The notes under the pieces are model-generated. The model was not told the origin of the DNA and did not search any database. It was given only the letters and a program-made list of their open reading frames with translations. Of a stretch of DNA of 64,000 bases, positions 62,687 to 64,000 are shown one piece after another. Position numbers and translations under genes: made by a program. The stretch comes from Nonomuraea soli (GTDB taxonomy: Bacteria; Actinomycetota; Actinomycetes; Streptosporangiales; Streptosporangiaceae): assembly GCF_013761175.1 (NCBI RefSeq), contig NZ_JACDUR010000001.1:1240001-1304000 (forward strand). Direction: 5' to 3'. The stretch's first letter is position 1, and each line of letters opens with the position of its first letter.

Positions 62687-63999
62687 GCCGCGCGCTTCCA
62701 GGTGTGCAGGTCGCGGAAGAGGCCGCCGGTGGCGTGCTCGTGGGCGTCGACGCCCGGCCGCACACCCTCCACCTGGCCGCGGATCACGTAGACGTGCTTG
62801 AGGAAGACCAGGTGGACCCAGGGCTGGTCGTCGTGGACGAGCTGCTGGAAGCGGGAGTAGGCCTGCTTGCGCTCGGCCTCGTCGCCGGAGGCGCGTCCCT
62901 TCTCCAGCGCCGCGTCGACCTCGGGGTTGTCGTAGTGGCCCGGGTTGAAGAAGCCCTTGCCCGCGTAGGCGGAGTGGTAGAGCTCGTAGTTGACGTAGTC
63001 GGGGTCGTACGGCGAGCCGTACCCCATGATCAGCGCGTCCTTCGCCATGCGGGGCTCGATGGCGTCCCAGTCGAGGCCCTCGGGCGTGACCTCCAGGCCG
63101 ATCTTCTTGGCGTCGGAGGCGGCGGCCAGGGCCAGCTCCTTGCGCAGGGAGTCGCCGGCCGGGTACATGAGCGTGAAGGCCGCCCTGACACCGTCCTTGG
63201 CGCGCACGCCGTCGTCGCCCTGCTTCCAGCCGGCGCCGTCGAGCAGGGCGGCCGCGGCGGCCTGGTCGGGCTTGGGCGATCCGGTCGCCGCCGGGTCGTA
63301 CCAGGCGATGTCGGGGGAGATCGGCCCGAAGGCGGGCTTGCCCGCGCCGGCCAGGATGGTGTCGACCATGGCCTGCCGGTCGACGGCCAGTCCGAAGGCC
63401 TTGCGCACGGACACGTCGGCGGTCACGGGGTTCTTGAAGGGGAACATGACGCCCCGGTAGTCGGCGCTGTCGACCTGGTGGACGGTGGTGCCCTGCTGGT
63501 TCTCGAAACGCCTGGCCGCCTTGGGCGGCAGCACCGTGGCGTCGAACTCCCCGGCCGCGAGGCGGGTGGCGCGCACGTTGTCGTCTTCGGCGAAGGCCAG
63601 CACCACCCGCTTGATCGAGGGCGCTCCGCCGAAGTAGGCGTCGTTCGATTTGAGCGTGATCTTGTCGCCCGGAGTCCAGGAGACGAAGGAGTAGGGCCCG
63701 GTGCCGACCGGCTTGGCGGGGTCGGTGACGCCGCCGGGCACGATGCCGAGCGTGGTGCGCTGCACGAAGGGCGCGTAGGGGTACTTCAGCCGGAACTCCA
63801 CCGTGCGCGGGTCCTTGGCGGCGACGCTCTCGACGGCGGCGAAGTCGCCGCTGATGGGGGAGTTGGTCTTCGGGTCCAGCACGCTGCGGTAGGTGGCCAC
63901 GACGTCCTCGGCGCCGAGCGCCCGGCCGTCGTGGAAGGTGACGCCCTGGCGCAGGGTGAAGGTCACGGTCCTGCCGTCGGGCGCGGTCACCGGCGCGGC
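62683..63999 (-). CDS. Extracellular solute-binding protein family 5 (DppA/NikA type), C-terminal part
   Basis: About 438 residues of a family 5 solute-binding protein; the signal peptide and first part lie beyond the window. Family marks include TLRQGVTFHDGRALGAEDVV, PVGTGPYSFVSWTPGDKITL, VRKAFGLAVDRQAMVDTILA and FNPGHYDNPEVDAALEKG. It captures the ligand outside the membrane and delivers it to the two permeases. Whether the ligand is a peptide, nickel chelate or something else cannot be decided here. First visible gene of the operon. Confidence 0.93.
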   Translation of the reverse strand, partial: AAPVTAPDGRTVTFTLRQGVTFHDGRALGAEDVVATYRSVLDPKTNSPISGDFAAVESVAAKDPRTVEFRLKYPYAPFVQRTTLGIVPGGVTDPAKPVGTGPYSFVSWTPGDKITLKSNDAYFGGAPSIKRVVLAFAEDDNVRATRLAAGEFDATVLPPKAARRFENQQGTTVHQVDSADYRGVMFPFKNPVTADVSVRKAFGLAVDRQAMVDTILAGAGKPAFGPISPDIAWYDPAATGSPKPDQAAAAALLDGAGWKQGDDGVRAKDGVRAAFTLMYPAGDSLRKELALAAASDAKKIGLEVTPEGLDWDAIEPRMAKDALIMGYGSPYDPDYVNYELYHSAYAGKGFFNPGHYDNPEVDAALEKGRASGDEAERKQAYSRFQQLVHDDQPWVHLVFLKHVYVIRGQVEGVRPGVDAHEHATGGLFRDLHTWKRAA

Positions 64000-64000
64000 G

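Overview
This is chromosomal DNA of a high-GC filamentous actinomycete. The best guess is the order Streptosporangiales (a Nonomuraea-like organism). The grounds are uniformly GC-rich codon third positions, frequent GTG starts, an actinobacterial core gene order (pyrG, Nudix, xerD, parA, scpA, scpB, rluB-like, aroH, tyrA, cmk, der), a complete mce operon, a SARP regulator and secreted chitinase and protease genes. Genus-level placement is inference. I recognise no rRNA, tRNA, CRISPR array, transposase or prophage.

Layout. 1-7.65 kb: accessory metabolism (partial esterase, DUF4126, nitronate monooxygenase-like, MgtC-like, FAD monooxygenase, SARP/BTAD regulator, hexapeptide acyltransferase). 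7.7-17.1 kb: the core run from CTP synthase to prephenate dehydrogenase, including the ParA-ScpA-ScpB chromosome-organisation operon and a pseudouridine synthase with a disordered N-terminus of about 465 residues. 17.1-22.4 kb: a signalling island (PP2C phosphatase, CheR-PAS, CheB, STAS) lying between tyrA and cmk. 22.8-24.9 kb: cmk and der.

24.9-36.4 kb: a lipoprotein; an archaeal-type aspartyl-tRNA synthetase preceded by what I read as a translational T-box riboswitch; a CGNR regulator next to an MFS pump; a GH18 chitinase; a MarR - LprG-like lipoprotein - DHA2 exporter operon; a CDF metal transporter; a 4'-phosphopantetheinyl transferase; and a streptogrisin-type protease. 36.4-45.4 kb: a full mce lipid-import operon (two YrbE permeases, six Mce proteins, one Mce-associated protein), all on the minus strand. 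45.5-53.8 kb: a two-component system, two efflux adaptor proteins, a MacB-like ABC pair and two small exported proteins. 53.9-56.9 kb: a VTC / DUF4956 / CotH cluster. 56.9-64 kb: a histidine phosphatase, an aminopeptidase P, a CBS protein and a dipeptide/nickel-type ABC importer cut by the window end.

The most interesting element is the 25.4-25.64 kb leader. A perfectly nested T-box antisequestrator, with bulge UGGCACC, is mutually exclusive with a 9-bp helix that hides the Shine-Dalgarno of the downstream AspRS gene. The variable T-box base (C) fits the G73 discriminator of tRNA-Asn and tRNA-Asp, and a short upstream hairpin shows AAC in its loop. This suggests uncharged tRNA-Asn controls a non-discriminating AspRS. 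The T-box leaders I know from actinobacteria precede ileS.
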